Source of the DNA: Bradyrhizobium elkanii USDA 76
GTDB taxonomy: Bacteria; Pseudomonadota; Alphaproteobacteria; Rhizobiales; Xanthobacteraceae
NCBI RefSeq assembly: GCF_023278185.1
Contig: NZ_CP066356.1
Location: 3,030,001-3,094,000 of the forward strand
Length of the DNA stretch: 64,000 nt
Direction of reading: 5' to 3'
The notes under the pieces are model-generated. The model worked only from the letters and a program-made list of their open reading frames with translations. It was not told the origin of the DNA and made no database searches. Shown here piece after piece: positions 19,902-28,031 of this stretch. The stretch's first letter is position 1; each line of letters begins with the position of its first letter. A program made the position numbers and the translations under genes.

Positions 19902-20708
19902 TCAGAGCGCCGGCTGGGGTGGAATCGGTCCGCCCTGCTGGGCGAAGCAGCCGACATCGATCACGGTGCCGGACAGAGTTTCCGCTTCCGGCGACAGCAG
20001 GAAGGCCACGACATTGGCGATGTCGTCACCGGCGGCGACGCGGCCCGCGGCGGTGCCCGGCGCGCCCTTGCCGAAACGCGCCGCGTCACCGCCGACGCGG
20101 CCGAGGCTCATGCCGCTGACGATGCCGCCACCGCCGGGAATCACGGTGTTGACGCGGATGCGCTGGTGAAAGAAATCGTAGGCCATCGCCGCGCTGAGCG
20201 CGACAACGCCGCCCTTGCTCGCGCTGTAGACCGCCATGTTCGGCTTGCCCCAGCCGGCGCCGGAGCCGATGTTGACGATCGAGCCGCCGCCTTGCGCGAT
20301 CATGTACGGGATCGCGGCGCGGCTGGTCAGATACGGTCCCTTCAGATTGACGGCGATGATACGGTCGAACAGCGCCTCGTCGGTGTCGAGCACGGTGCCG
20401 AGCGGACCGATCGCGGCGTTGTTGACGACGCCGTCGATGCGGCCGAAACGCGCCATCGCGTGCGCGACCACCCTGGCGACGTCATTCGCTTGCGACACAT
20501 CGGCTTCCATCAGCTCGGCAGAGAGCCCTTCGCGATCGAGCTGTTCGCGCAGGGCCGGAATGGCGTTCTGCGCGGTACTTGAGACCTGCGCCGCCTCGAG
20601 ACCGAACGCCACCACCGCATGGCCGCGCCGCGCGAGGCCGAGCGTAATCGCACGGCCGATGCCGAAGGTGCCCCCGCTGACGAGGACGGTTTTTGCGGGC
20701 GCGGTCAT
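19902..20708 (-). CDS. SDR-family oxidoreductase (dihydrodiol dehydrogenase candidate)
   Basis: 268-residue classical short-chain dehydrogenase. The cofactor motif SGGTFGIGRAI lies near residue 10, NNAAIGPLG marks the central strand, and YSASKGG contains the catalytic Tyr/Lys. The position between dioxygenase beta and alpha genes suggests it oxidises the cis-dihydrodiol to a catechol. Its start overlaps the alpha-subunit stop by 4 nt (ATGA). The assignment to dihydrodiol dehydrogenation rests on context. Confidence 0.87.
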   Translation of the reverse strand: MTAPAKTVLVSGGTFGIGRAITLGLARRGHAVVAFGLEAAQVSSTAQNAIPALREQLDREGLSAELMEADVSQANDVARVVAHAMARFGRIDGVVNNAAIGPLGTVLDTDEALFDRIIAVNLKGPYLTSRAAIPYMIAQGGGSIVNIGSGAGWGKPNMAVYSASKGGVVALSAAMAYDFFHQRIRVNTVIPGGGGIVSGMSLGRVGGDAARFGKGAPGTAAGRVAAGDDIANVVAFLLSPEAETLSGTVIDVGCFAQQGGPIPPQPAL

Positions 20709-22054
20709 TCTGCGGCCTGCCGGTTGCCGGCGGGTGATCCGAGCAACTCGTGCCAGTCGCCGCCCTGCATGTAGGTGGTCCAGCGGCGGTAGAAGCCGCG
20801 CGCGATCTGCTCGGTGACTTGGGTCGAGACATCGCCGCCGAGCGGATGATCGGTGACGTAGGCGCCCATCGACTGCTGATAGTTGAAGGGATAGCGCCGC
20901 GCCACCGTGCCGGTGCTGGCCGCGGTGGCATAGAGCCAGTTCTCCATGTCGTCCTGCTCGGTCATGCCGGCCGGGCCGGAGTAGCGCATGTAGTAACGGC
21001 GCAGATATTCCTTGGCTTCCTTCGGCGCGTCCTTGTCGACCAGGAAGAAGCGCCAGCCTTCGGTCGAGGTCGGGCTGTGCGGATGCCAGGCGCAAAGCCC
21101 CCGCGGCTGACGACCATGATAGGACGTGTTGGGGAAGATCGTGCCGACGAACGGCAGCAGCCGCGCTCCTTCGCCGAGCCGCCGCTTGCGCTCCTCGAAA
21201 CAGTGCCGGAAGTATTTTTCGAGGATCGGGTTGTCGAGGAAGGACTCGATGTATTCGTTGGCCTCCGGCTGGATCGCGCTGTGCACGCCATGGCCTTCCG
21301 GAAAGCTGATCCAGACGTGCTGCGCCTTCTCCAGCTCGTCGTCGCGGCGGCCCTTCTTGCCGGCGGCGGCGCTCGGCCCGATGCCGATCAGGTCGACCGA
21401 GCGATGGCTTGGGTTGTGATAGGTGTCGCCGAGGAAATTCTCGGCCGCGAATTTCCAGTTGGCGGGGAACACCCATTTGTGGACGCCGATCACTTCGGAG
21501 CCGCCCTCGCGGCCGTCGCGGCAGTCGAGCGCCTGGTCGAGATGGACCTTGGCATCGCCGAGATAGGTGATGAAGTCGGGCGCGTCCTTGTCCCAGGTCG
21601 CCCAGATCGAGCCCTTGTAGTTGCAGAGCTTCGCCACCGAGACCAGCGAGTTGGCATCGCGGTCGAGCACCCCGTCATACAGCGTCCGGTGCAGCGGAAC
21701 GCCCTGCAGCTTGCCGTCGGTGGTATAGGTCCAGCTGTGATAGGGGCAGGTGAACAACGACGTGTTGCCCTGCTCGTAGCGGCACACCTTCATGCCGCGG
21801 TGCCGGCACGAATTCAGGAAGACGTGGATCTCGCCCTTCTTGTCGCGGCAGAGGATCACGGATTCCTCGCCCATCCGCGATGTGTAGAAGTCGCCGGGAT
21901 TGGGCACCAGGCTTTCGTGGCCGACCAGCAGCCAGGCGCGGGTGAAGACCTTGTCGAGCTCCTGCCGATAGATATCGGCGTCCACGAAGATCTCGCGGCT
22001 GATGAAGCCACCCTTGACGTCAACAAGCTGATCGAAATCGTTGCGAAGCGGCAT
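20705..22054 (-). CDS. Rieske dioxygenase alpha subunit
   Basis: 449-residue oxygenase large subunit. The Rieske 2Fe-2S motif CRHRGMKVC...CPYHSW (C-x-H, then C-x2-H) lies near residues 83-106. The mononuclear iron site is in ENFLGDTYHNPSH near residue 207. It catalyses O2 insertion into an aromatic ring with the beta subunit. No ferredoxin or reductase gene is present within the operon, so electrons must come from elsewhere. A GGAGG site precedes the ATG at 22054. Confidence 0.93.
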   Translation of the reverse strand: MPLRNDFDQLVDVKGGFISREIFVDADIYRQELDKVFTRAWLLVGHESLVPNPGDFYTSRMGEESVILCRDKKGEIHVFLNSCRHRGMKVCRYEQGNTSLFTCPYHSWTYTTDGKLQGVPLHRTLYDGVLDRDANSLVSVAKLCNYKGSIWATWDKDAPDFITYLGDAKVHLDQALDCRDGREGGSEVIGVHKWVFPANWKFAAENFLGDTYHNPSHRSVDLIGIGPSAAAGKKGRRDDELEKAQHVWISFPEGHGVHSAIQPEANEYIESFLDNPILEKYFRHCFEERKRRLGEGARLLPFVGTIFPNTSYHGRQPRGLCAWHPHSPTSTEGWRFFLVDKDAPKEAKEYLRRYYMRYSGPAGMTEQDDMENWLYATAASTGTVARRYPFNYQQSMGAYVTDHPLGGDVSTQVTEQIARGFYRRWTTYMQGGDWHELLGSPAGNRQAAE

Positions 22055-22110
22055 CGGCTCCTCCTTGTCTCGCCTGCGCGACGGTCAGTCGCGGCGAATG
22101 ATGGTGCGTC

Positions 22111-23340
22111 CTACTTGTCGAGCTTGCAGCCGCCGGTTCCCTCGGGGCGGAACGCCTTGTCGCCGGGAATGGCCGCGATCTTCTGGTAGTAGTCCCAGGG
22201 ATATTTGCTCTCGTCCGGCTTCTTCACGCGGTAGAGCGAGAGGTCGTAGACGACGCGGCCATCTTTCCGGATGTGCGCGGGGCGGCCGAAGAAATCGACC
22301 GGCAGCTTGCGCATCTCGGCATTGACCGCCTTGGCCTCGTCGCTGCCGCCGGCCTCGATCGCCTTCAGATAATGGCGCACGGCGGCGTAGGTCGCGGCCT
22401 GCAGCTTGGTCGGTTCGCGCTTCTCGATCTCGATGAAGCGCTTGGCGAAGGCGCGGGTGCCGTCGTCGTCATCCCAGTAATATTGGGACGCGATGTACAT
22501 GCCTTGCGCGTCGCGCAGGCCGATCGAATGGACGTCGGAGATGAAGGTCAGCATGCCGACGATGGTCTGCCCGCCTTGTTGCAGGCCGAATTCGTGGGTC
22601 TGCTTCACCGCGTTGACGGTGTCGGCGCCGGTGCCGGCCAGCGCCACCACCTTGGCGCCGGAGCTCTGCGCGGCCAGCAAAAAGGATGAGAAGTCGGTGG
22701 TGTTGAAGGGATAGCGCACCGCGCCGAGCACCTTGCCGCCGGCATCGGTGACGGCGCGCGAAGCGTCCTTCACCATCGCGCTGCCGAACGAATAGTCGAC
22801 CGCGACAAAGAACCATTCCTTGCCGACGCGGCGGCCCAGCTCGCCGACCAGGCCGGCCGACAGCGCGTAGGTGTCGTCGGCCCAATGCGTGACGAAGGGC
22901 GAGCATTTGTCGCCGGTGAGGTCCGATGTCGCTGCGCCCGAGACCAGCGCGGTGCGGTTGCTCTGCGTCGCAAGGCCGGCGACGGCGAGGCCGACCGAAC
23001 TCACCGCAAGATCGGTCACCGCGTCGACATGCTCGACGTCGAACCATTGCCGCGCGATCCCGACCGCGACGTCGGGCTTGTTCTGGTGATCCGCCGAGAT
23101 GATCTCGATCGGCTTGCCCAGCACCTTGTTGTGAAAATCCTCAGCGGCAAGCTTCGCGGCGGTCACCGAGCCCGGCCCACCGAGATCGCGGCCGCTGCCG
23201 TAGTCACCCAGCACCGCAATCCGCACCACGCCGTCCGAGATGCCTGAGCCGTCGGGTGCGGCGTGCGCCAGCGGCGTCGCGAGCATCAGCGTGGCGATCG
23301 CGGCGGCGGCCCATCTGCGCGAGGCGTCTGTCTGCGGCAA
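22111..23340 (-). CDS. ABC-type substrate-binding protein (branched-chain/aromatic type), TTG start
   Basis: 409-residue periplasmic binding protein of the LivJ-like type 1 fold (VRIAVLGDYGSGRDLGGPG, AAKLAAEDF, IISADHQNKPDVAVGIARQWFD). A TTG at 23340 is preferred as the start: GGGAGG lies 7 nt upstream and it yields a good signal peptide (WAAAAIATLMLATPLAHA). The longer ATG frame from 23430 would run through the IclR-type palindrome and has a poor leader. As first gene of the Rieske operon it probably captures the aromatic substrate, but no matching permease genes are adjacent. Confidence 0.85.
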   Translation of the reverse strand: MPQTDASRRWAAAAIATLMLATPLAHAAPDGSGISDGVVRIAVLGDYGSGRDLGGPGSVTAAKLAAEDFHNKVLGKPIEIISADHQNKPDVAVGIARQWFDVEHVDAVTDLAVSSVGLAVAGLATQSNRTALVSGAATSDLTGDKCSPFVTHWADDTYALSAGLVGELGRRVGKEWFFVAVDYSFGSAMVKDASRAVTDAGGKVLGAVRYPFNTTDFSSFLLAAQSSGAKVVALAGTGADTVNAVKQTHEFGLQQGGQTIVGMLTFISDVHSIGLRDAQGMYIASQYYWDDDDGTRAFAKRFIEIEKREPTKLQAATYAAVRHYLKAIEAGGSDEAKAVNAEMRKLPVDFFGRPAHIRKDGRVVYDLSLYRVKKPDESKYPWDYYQKIAAIPGDKAFRPEGTGGCKLDK

Positions 23341-23367
23341 TTCCAATCCTCCCGTCGATTTTTCATG

Positions 23368-23384
23368 TGTCCATCTAGTGGACA
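23368..23384. promoter_or_regulatory. IclR-type operator palindrome
   Basis: TGTCCA-TCTAG-TGGACA is a perfect 6-bp inverted repeat, 27 bp from the TTG start of the binding-protein gene and 92 bp from the divergent iclR-type start. IclR-family proteins bind short palindromes of this size between their own gene and the catabolic operon. Confidence 0.65.
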
Positions 23385-23476
23385 TTATTCTCATAATTCG
23401 CGATAGTATCCGCGCGAGCCGATCGGTCAAGCGCGCTGGATGCAGCGCGCCCCGCCGAATTTGCGGATGTGGACGG

Positions 23477-24274
23477 ATGGCAAAGAAACCGAAGGCGGAA
23501 GTTCACGACGCGGAGCAGGGGGCGTCAGGCGTGCGCGCGGTCGACCGCGCCATCGCGATCCTGCAATGCTTCACGCCGGATCAGCCGGCGATGAGCGTGA
23601 TCGAGATCCAGAAGCGGGTCGGGCTGAGCCGGCCGACGCTGTATCGCCTGCTGCAGACGTTGGCGCAGCGCGACCTGATCCAGGCCGAAGGCGACCCGCA
23701 GCGCTTCCGGCTGTCGCACGGCGTGATGAAGCTGGCCCATGTCTGGCTGAACGGCCTCGAAGTGGTCGCGATCGCGCGCCCGGTCGTCGAGGGCCTGCGC
23801 GAGGCGACCGGCGAGACCGCAGCGTTGTTCCGCGAGCAGGATGATCGCGGCATCTGCATCCTCGAATGCGAGAGCCGTCACGTGCTCTCGATCAGCCGCG
23901 GCGTCGGCCACAGTCTGAGCCTGATCCAGGGATCGACCGGCAAGGCGATGCTGGCCTTCATGGACCCGAAGCGGCAGGGGGCGCTTCTTGCCAGCATTGC
24001 AAAGAGCGCGGATCGTGCGCGGCTCGAGGACGCGCTGAGCTTTGCGCGGCGCAACGGCTATGCGACCAGCCATGGCGAGATCTTCGCCGGCGCGGTCGCC
24101 GTCTCCGCGCCGTGTTTCGATCACCGCGGCGAGGTCGTCGGTTCGGTCGGCCTCTACGGACCGAGCGCGCGCATCGACGAGCGGAAGCTACTGGAATATT
24201 CAAAGCTGGTGCGCGAGGCCGGCCGGCAGATCTCGGTCCTGCTGGGCTATCAGGACGGCGCGCCCATCGCATAG
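23477..24274 (+). CDS. IclR-family transcriptional regulator
   Basis: 265-residue regulator. The winged helix includes VRAVDRAIAILQCF and EIQKRVGLSRPTLYRLLQTL near residues 23-65, followed by the effector domain with GSTGKAMLAF and RRNGYATSHGEIFAGAVAVSAPCFD near residues 155-220. It is divergent from the Rieske operon and probably controls it through the 23368-23384 palindrome in response to an aromatic acid. Its 3' end overlaps the convergent reductase gene by 25 nt. Confidence 0.9.
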   Translation: MAKKPKAEVHDAEQGASGVRAVDRAIAILQCFTPDQPAMSVIEIQKRVGLSRPTLYRLLQTLAQRDLIQAEGDPQRFRLSHGVMKLAHVWLNGLEVVAIARPVVEGLREATGETAALFREQDDRGICILECESRHVLSISRGVGHSLSLIQGSTGKAMLAFMDPKRQGALLASIAKSADRARLEDALSFARRNGYATSHGEIFAGAVAVSAPCFDHRGEVVGSVGLYGPSARIDERKLLEYSKLVREAGRQISVLLGYQDGAPIA

Positions 24275-25173
24275 GGCTTCAACACCGCATAGAGCATGTC
24301 GTGCGTCGGCGTCGGGACGCCGAGCTTGCGGCCGAGCTCGACCACCTTGCCGTTCAGCCACGGCAGTTCGAGCCGGTTGCCACGCTCGAGATCGAGCGCC
24401 ATCGAGGCCTTCATCGCCGGCGGCGCGTGTCCGATGAAATCGAGCACTTTCGTCAGCGCATCCGACGGCAGCTTGATGCCGCTGGCGTGCGCGATCGCGA
24501 TGATCTCCTCGCAGGCCGATACGAAGAGCGGGCGCAAGTCGGGATCGTCGCGCAGCTTGCCGATCGGCAGCCTGGTGACCGCGGTCATGCCGGCATTGGT
24601 GGCGAGGCCGATGAACTTCATCCAGAGCTCGGTATTGATCTGCTCGCTCAAGGTCGCGTCGAAGCCGGCCTTCAGGCAGAGATCGAGCAGCGCCTTGCCG
24701 CGCGGCGTGATGCGGCCGTCGAGCTCACCGAAGATCATGCGCATGAAGGTGCCGACCTGGTTGATGACACCGGGCTTGATGATCGACGCCGAGATCTGCG
24801 CCACGCCGCCCATCACGGCGTTGCGTCCCAGGATCGAGACCAGCCTGTCGGGCGCATCGATACCGTTCTGCAGCGGGATCACCGCGGTGTCGGGGCCGAC
24901 CATCGGCCTGATGTGTTGGCCGGCGCTTTCGACGTCCCACAGCTTGACGCAGAACAGCACGATATCGACCGGGCCGACGCTTGCCGGATCGTCGGTCGCC
25001 TGGGTCGGGACCAGATGGGTTTCGCCGCGGCCGCCCTGAACCTTCAGCCCCTCGCTGCGCATGGCGGCCAAATGAGCGCCGCGCGCGATAAAGGTGACGT
25101 CGGCGCCGGCATGCGCGAGCGCCGCACCAAAGCCGCCCCCGACGCCTCCGGCGCCCACCACTGCGATCCGCAT
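24250..25173 (-). CDS. Ketopantoate reductase family (ApbA/PanE-like) protein
   Basis: 307-residue NAD(P)H-dependent reductase. VVGAGGVGGGFGAALAHAG gives the Rossmann fold, LQNGIDAPDRL and the helix INTELWMKFIGLATNAGMTAV near residue 180 carry the conserved Lys/Asn region of the PanE family, and the C-terminal domain ends with RLGVPTPTHDMLYAVL-like residues. AAGGAG precedes the ATG at 25173. In this setting it may reduce a 2-oxo acid from aromatic breakdown instead of ketopantoate. It is convergent with the IclR gene. Confidence 0.82.
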   Translation of the reverse strand: MRIAVVGAGGVGGGFGAALAHAGADVTFIARGAHLAAMRSEGLKVQGGRGETHLVPTQATDDPASVGPVDIVLFCVKLWDVESAGQHIRPMVGPDTAVIPLQNGIDAPDRLVSILGRNAVMGGVAQISASIIKPGVINQVGTFMRMIFGELDGRITPRGKALLDLCLKAGFDATLSEQINTELWMKFIGLATNAGMTAVTRLPIGKLRDDPDLRPLFVSACEEIIAIAHASGIKLPSDALTKVLDFIGHAPPAMKASMALDLERGNRLELPWLNGKVVELGRKLGVPTPTHDMLYAVLKPYAMGAPS

Positions 25174-25220
25174 GATTGTCTCCTTGTCCGTCGCTTTGGG
25201 CTGCAGCCTCGACGATGTCG

Positions 25221-25252
25221 GCGCAATGCGCAACCCGGTTGCGCTATTGCGC
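25221..25252. promoter_or_regulatory. 32-bp near-perfect palindrome between divergent genes
   Basis: GCGCAATGCGCAACC, one base, then GGTTGCGCTATTGCGC: the arms pair over 15 bases with one bulged base. TGCGCAA-type units recur within each arm. It lies 48 bp upstream of the PanE-like gene and 114 bp upstream of the NitT-type ATPase gene, so it could be an operator for either. The cognate regulator is not adjacent. Confidence 0.5.
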
Positions 25253-25365
25253 AGCCCGGCCTGTCTGAAAATCACGTGACCGCGGCCTTGTTTGCTACGC
25301 CATCTTCCTGCGTTGACTTGCCCGCCCGAACCGCTAAGCCATTTCGGAAAGTTCGGGAGGAATGC

Positions 25366-26187
25366 GTGGCGATGACGGAGCCGACGGCGGTCGCGCTTGA
25401 CAATGCGACGGTGGCGTTTCGGTTGGCGGATGGACGCGTCTATACCGCGGTCGAGCAGGCCAATCTTTCGGTTGATCATGGCGAGTTCGTCGCCATTGTC
25501 GGTCCGACCGGATGCGGGAAGTCGACGCTGCTTAACGTCACGGCCGGGCTGCTCAAGCCCGCGGCCGGAACGGCAAGGATCTTCGACAAGCCGCTGAGCG
25601 GCCTCAATCGTGATGCCGGCTACCTGTTCCAGGCCGATGCGCTGTTCCCCTGGAAGACCGCGATCGACAATGTCGCGATCGGGCTCGAGATATCAGGCAC
25701 GCCGCGCGCCGAGGCGCTCGCGCGCGCGCAGAAATGGCTGACCTCGGTCGGGCTCGGCGCCTTCGCCAATCGCTATCCGCACATGCTCTCGGGCGGCCAG
25801 CGCAAGCGCGTTGCACTGGCGCAGGTCCTGATCCGCGATCCGAAGATTCTCCTGATGGATGAGCCGTTCGGTCCGCTGGACGCCCAGACCCGGCAAATCA
25901 TGGGCAATCTGCTCTTGGAATTGTGGAGCGCCGACCGCAAGGCGGTGCTGTTCGTGACCCACGATCTCGAGGAGGCGATCGCGCTGGCCGATCGCGTCGT
26001 GATCATGTCGGCCGGCCCCAGCGCGCGTATCATCGGCGACTGGCGCATCACGCTGCCGCGGCCGCGCGACATCGCCGAGATCCGGATGGAGAAGGATTTC
26101 CATGCCCTGCACCGCGAGATCTGGGGCGTGCTGAAGGACGAGGTGATGAAGGGCTATGTGCAGTCGACGCAGGCGGGGGCTGCCTGA
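25366..26187 (+). CDS. ABC ATP-binding protein, nitrate/sulfonate/taurine type
   Basis: 273-residue ATPase of the SsuB/TauB/NrtD group: Walker A GPTGCGKST, signature LSGGQRKR, Walker B ILLMDEPFGPLD, H-loop FVTHDLEEA. I prefer the GTG at 25366 because GGGAGG is 5 nt upstream; the ATG at 25372 is the alternative. It shares one base with the permease gene (TGATG). The likely binding protein is encoded 3.6 kb downstream (30627). Confidence 0.88.
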   Translation: MAMTEPTAVALDNATVAFRLADGRVYTAVEQANLSVDHGEFVAIVGPTGCGKSTLLNVTAGLLKPAAGTARIFDKPLSGLNRDAGYLFQADALFPWKTAIDNVAIGLEISGTPRAEALARAQKWLTSVGLGAFANRYPHMLSGGQRKRVALAQVLIRDPKILLMDEPFGPLDAQTRQIMGNLLLELWSADRKAVLFVTHDLEEAIALADRVVIMSAGPSARIIGDWRITLPRPRDIAEIRMEKDFHALHREIWGVLKDEVMKGYVQSTQAGAA

Positions 26188-26972
26188 TGTCTCGCGTCAC
26201 GCTGCTGTCCCTGCAGGTTCTGGTCGCCGTCGTCACACTGGTACTGTGGCAGCTCTTCTCCACCGTGCCGGTGTTCGGCAAGGTGCTGCTGCCGCCGTTC
26301 TTCTTCTCTAATCCGGTCGACGTCTTCAGCCAGATTGTAAAGTGGTTCTCGACCGGGGTGATCTGGAAGCATCTCGCGATCACGCTGTGGGAATCCATCC
26401 TCGCCTTCGTGATCGGCTCGGCCGGCGGCATTCTGGTCGGCTTCTGGTTCGCGCGGCAACCGCGCGTCGCCGCGGTGTTCGATCCCTATGTGAAGATGGT
26501 CAACGCGCTGCCGCGCGTGGTGCTGGCGCCGATCTTCGCGCTGTGGTTCGGGCTCGGCGTCTGGTCCAAGGTCGCGCTCGGCGTGACCCTGGTGTTCTTC
26601 ATCGTGTTCTTCAACGTCTATCAGGGCGTCAAGGAAGTGCCGACCACGGTGCTCGACAATGGCCGCATGCTCGGCATGAACGAGCGGCAGCTGATGCGCC
26701 ACGTCTACTGGCCCTCGGCGCTGTCATGGATGTTCTCCTCGCTGCACACCTCGGTCGGCTTTGCGGTGGTCGGCGCGGTGGTCGGCGAATATCTCGGCTC
26801 CGCCGCCGGCCTCGGCTACCTGATCCAGCAGGCCGAGGGCGTGTTCGACGTCGCCGGCGTGTTCGCCGGCATGTTCGTGCTGTCGGCCTTCGTCATCCTG
26901 ATCGACATGGGCGTGACGATGGTCGAGAATCGGCTGCTGGTGTGGCGGCCGACGGCCGTGACGCGGGACTAA
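26187..26972 (+). CDS. ABC permease, nitrate/sulfonate/taurine type
   Basis: 261-residue inner-membrane permease with six helices and a BPD/EAA-type loop (DNGRMLGMNERQLMRHVYWPSAL near residue 155). Together with the upstream ATPase it forms an importer for a small organic or sulfonated substrate; which one is not clear. Its TAA stop is the first triplet of a palindromic repeat that continues to the next gene. Confidence 0.88.
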   Translation: MSRVTLLSLQVLVAVVTLVLWQLFSTVPVFGKVLLPPFFFSNPVDVFSQIVKWFSTGVIWKHLAITLWESILAFVIGSAGGILVGFWFARQPRVAAVFDPYVKMVNALPRVVLAPIFALWFGLGVWSKVALGVTLVFFIVFFNVYQGVKEVPTTVLDNGRMLGMNERQLMRHVYWPSALSWMFSSLHTSVGFAVVGAVVGEYLGSAAGLGYLIQQAEGVFDVAGVFAGMFVLSAFVILIDMGVTMVENRLLVWRPTAVTRD

Positions 26973-27100
26973 AGCATGATCCGGAAAAGTGCGAAGCGGT
27001 TTTCCCGCGCGACAAACGCGGGACGCGTTTGCGCGGAGATCATGCTCAAACAAAGAGCTGAAGCGCGATGACGATTCAACCTAATCACATCGCGCTTTAG
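26970..27100. repeat. Palindromic intergenic repeat (Bradyrhizobium-type), about 130 bp
   Basis: Three inverted repeats in tandem: GCATGATC (26974-26981) with GATCATGC (27038-27045); AAACGCG with CGCGTTT (27014-27030); AAGCGCGATG (27061-27070) with CATCGCGCTT (27088-27097). I recognise this as a common rhizobial repeat. It supplies the TAA stop of the permease on the plus strand and the TAA stop of the MmyB-type gene on the minus strand. Confidence 0.75.
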
Positions 27101-27939
27101 GGCACTTCCGGCGCGGCCTCGATCAAGCCGCGGATCTTCTCCGTCACCTCCGGGTCGATCGGATTGTAGACGATCATGCTGAGGTCGGGCCGGCCGTCGA
27201 CCGCGAACGCCGAATATTCGAACTTGACCGGGCCCAGGATCGGATGCCGGAGCTGCTTGACGCCTTCGCCGTGCGTTCGCACGTCGTTGTCGCGCCACAG
27301 CGCCGCGAATTCCGGACTGAGCCGGCAGAGCTCGTCGACGAACGGTTGCACCTCGGCAGCGGCGCCGGCACGCGCTGCGTCGACCCTGAAGGCGCCGACC
27401 ACGAAGCGCGCCACACTGGCCCAGTCGTGTTGCGCGGCGCGGACGCGCGGATCGAGGAACATGAAGCGCAGCACGTTGCGCTCGCGCGGCGGCAGCGATC
27501 CGTAGTCCGTCAGCATCACGGTCGAGGCCCGGTTCCAGGCGACGATATCCCAGGTCGCGGTGCGTAGCACGGCGGGGCGCGGTTCCAGCGCGTCGAGCAC
27601 GCGCTGGAGCCGGGGCGTGACGCCTTCGCTCTTCTGGTAGCGCACCTCGGGCGTGCGGCCGAGGCCGAGCAGGAACAGATGCTCGCGCTCGACATCGGTC
27701 AGCATCAGCGCACGCGCGATGCGGTCGAGCACATCGGCCGAGGGCGCGCCGCCGCGGCCCTGTTCGAGCCAGGTGTACCAGGTCGCGCTGATGTTGGCGC
27801 GCTGCGCCACCTCTTCGCGGCGCAGGCCCGGCGTGCGCCGCCGCTCCGGCGGAAAGCCGAACACGGCCGGATCGAGCTTGCTGCGGCGGTCCTTCAGGTA
27901 GGCGCCGAGCAGGTTCTCTTGCGCGAGCGGTTCGCTCAT
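27097..27939 (-). CDS. XRE-family regulator with MmyB-like ligand domain
   Basis: 280 residues. The N-terminal XRE helix-turn-helix includes RRTPGLRREEVAQRANISATWYTWLEQGR near residues 32-60; the remainder (from about 105) is an MmyB-like domain thought to bind a fatty-acid-like ligand. The start codon lies inside an inverted repeat shared with the divergent reductase gene. It probably controls that gene, which is the usual arrangement for this family. Confidence 0.87.
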   Translation of the reverse strand: MSEPLAQENLLGAYLKDRRSKLDPAVFGFPPERRRTPGLRREEVAQRANISATWYTWLEQGRGGAPSADVLDRIARALMLTDVEREHLFLLGLGRTPEVRYQKSEGVTPRLQRVLDALEPRPAVLRTATWDIVAWNRASTVMLTDYGSLPPRERNVLRFMFLDPRVRAAQHDWASVARFVVGAFRVDAARAGAAAEVQPFVDELCRLSPEFAALWRDNDVRTHGEGVKQLRHPILGPVKFEYSAFAVDGRPDLSMIVYNPIDPEVTEKIRGLIEAAPEVP

Positions 27940-27984
27940 CCTGTTAACTATTATACCATGATAAGGTCACTACTTTAACAGGAT
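27938..27984. promoter_or_regulatory. Inverted repeat spanning the MmyB-type/reductase divergent promoter
   Basis: ATCCTGTTAA (27938-27947) and TTAACAGGAT (27975-27984) are perfect 10-bp arms 27 bp apart. Each arm reads TTAACAGGAT in the direction of the gene it faces, and the left arm overlaps the regulator's ATG. This fits two half-sites for a dimer controlling both promoters. Confidence 0.55.
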
Positions 27985-28031
27985 AGCGCGCAGGGCCAGA
28001 TTTGTCTCCAACGAAACCTGGAGACTTCCTC

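Noticed and set aside
23341..23430. Longer ATG start for the aromatic binding protein at 23430
   Set aside because: It would translate the operator palindrome, has no ribosome site and puts 30 non-signal residues before the signal peptide.
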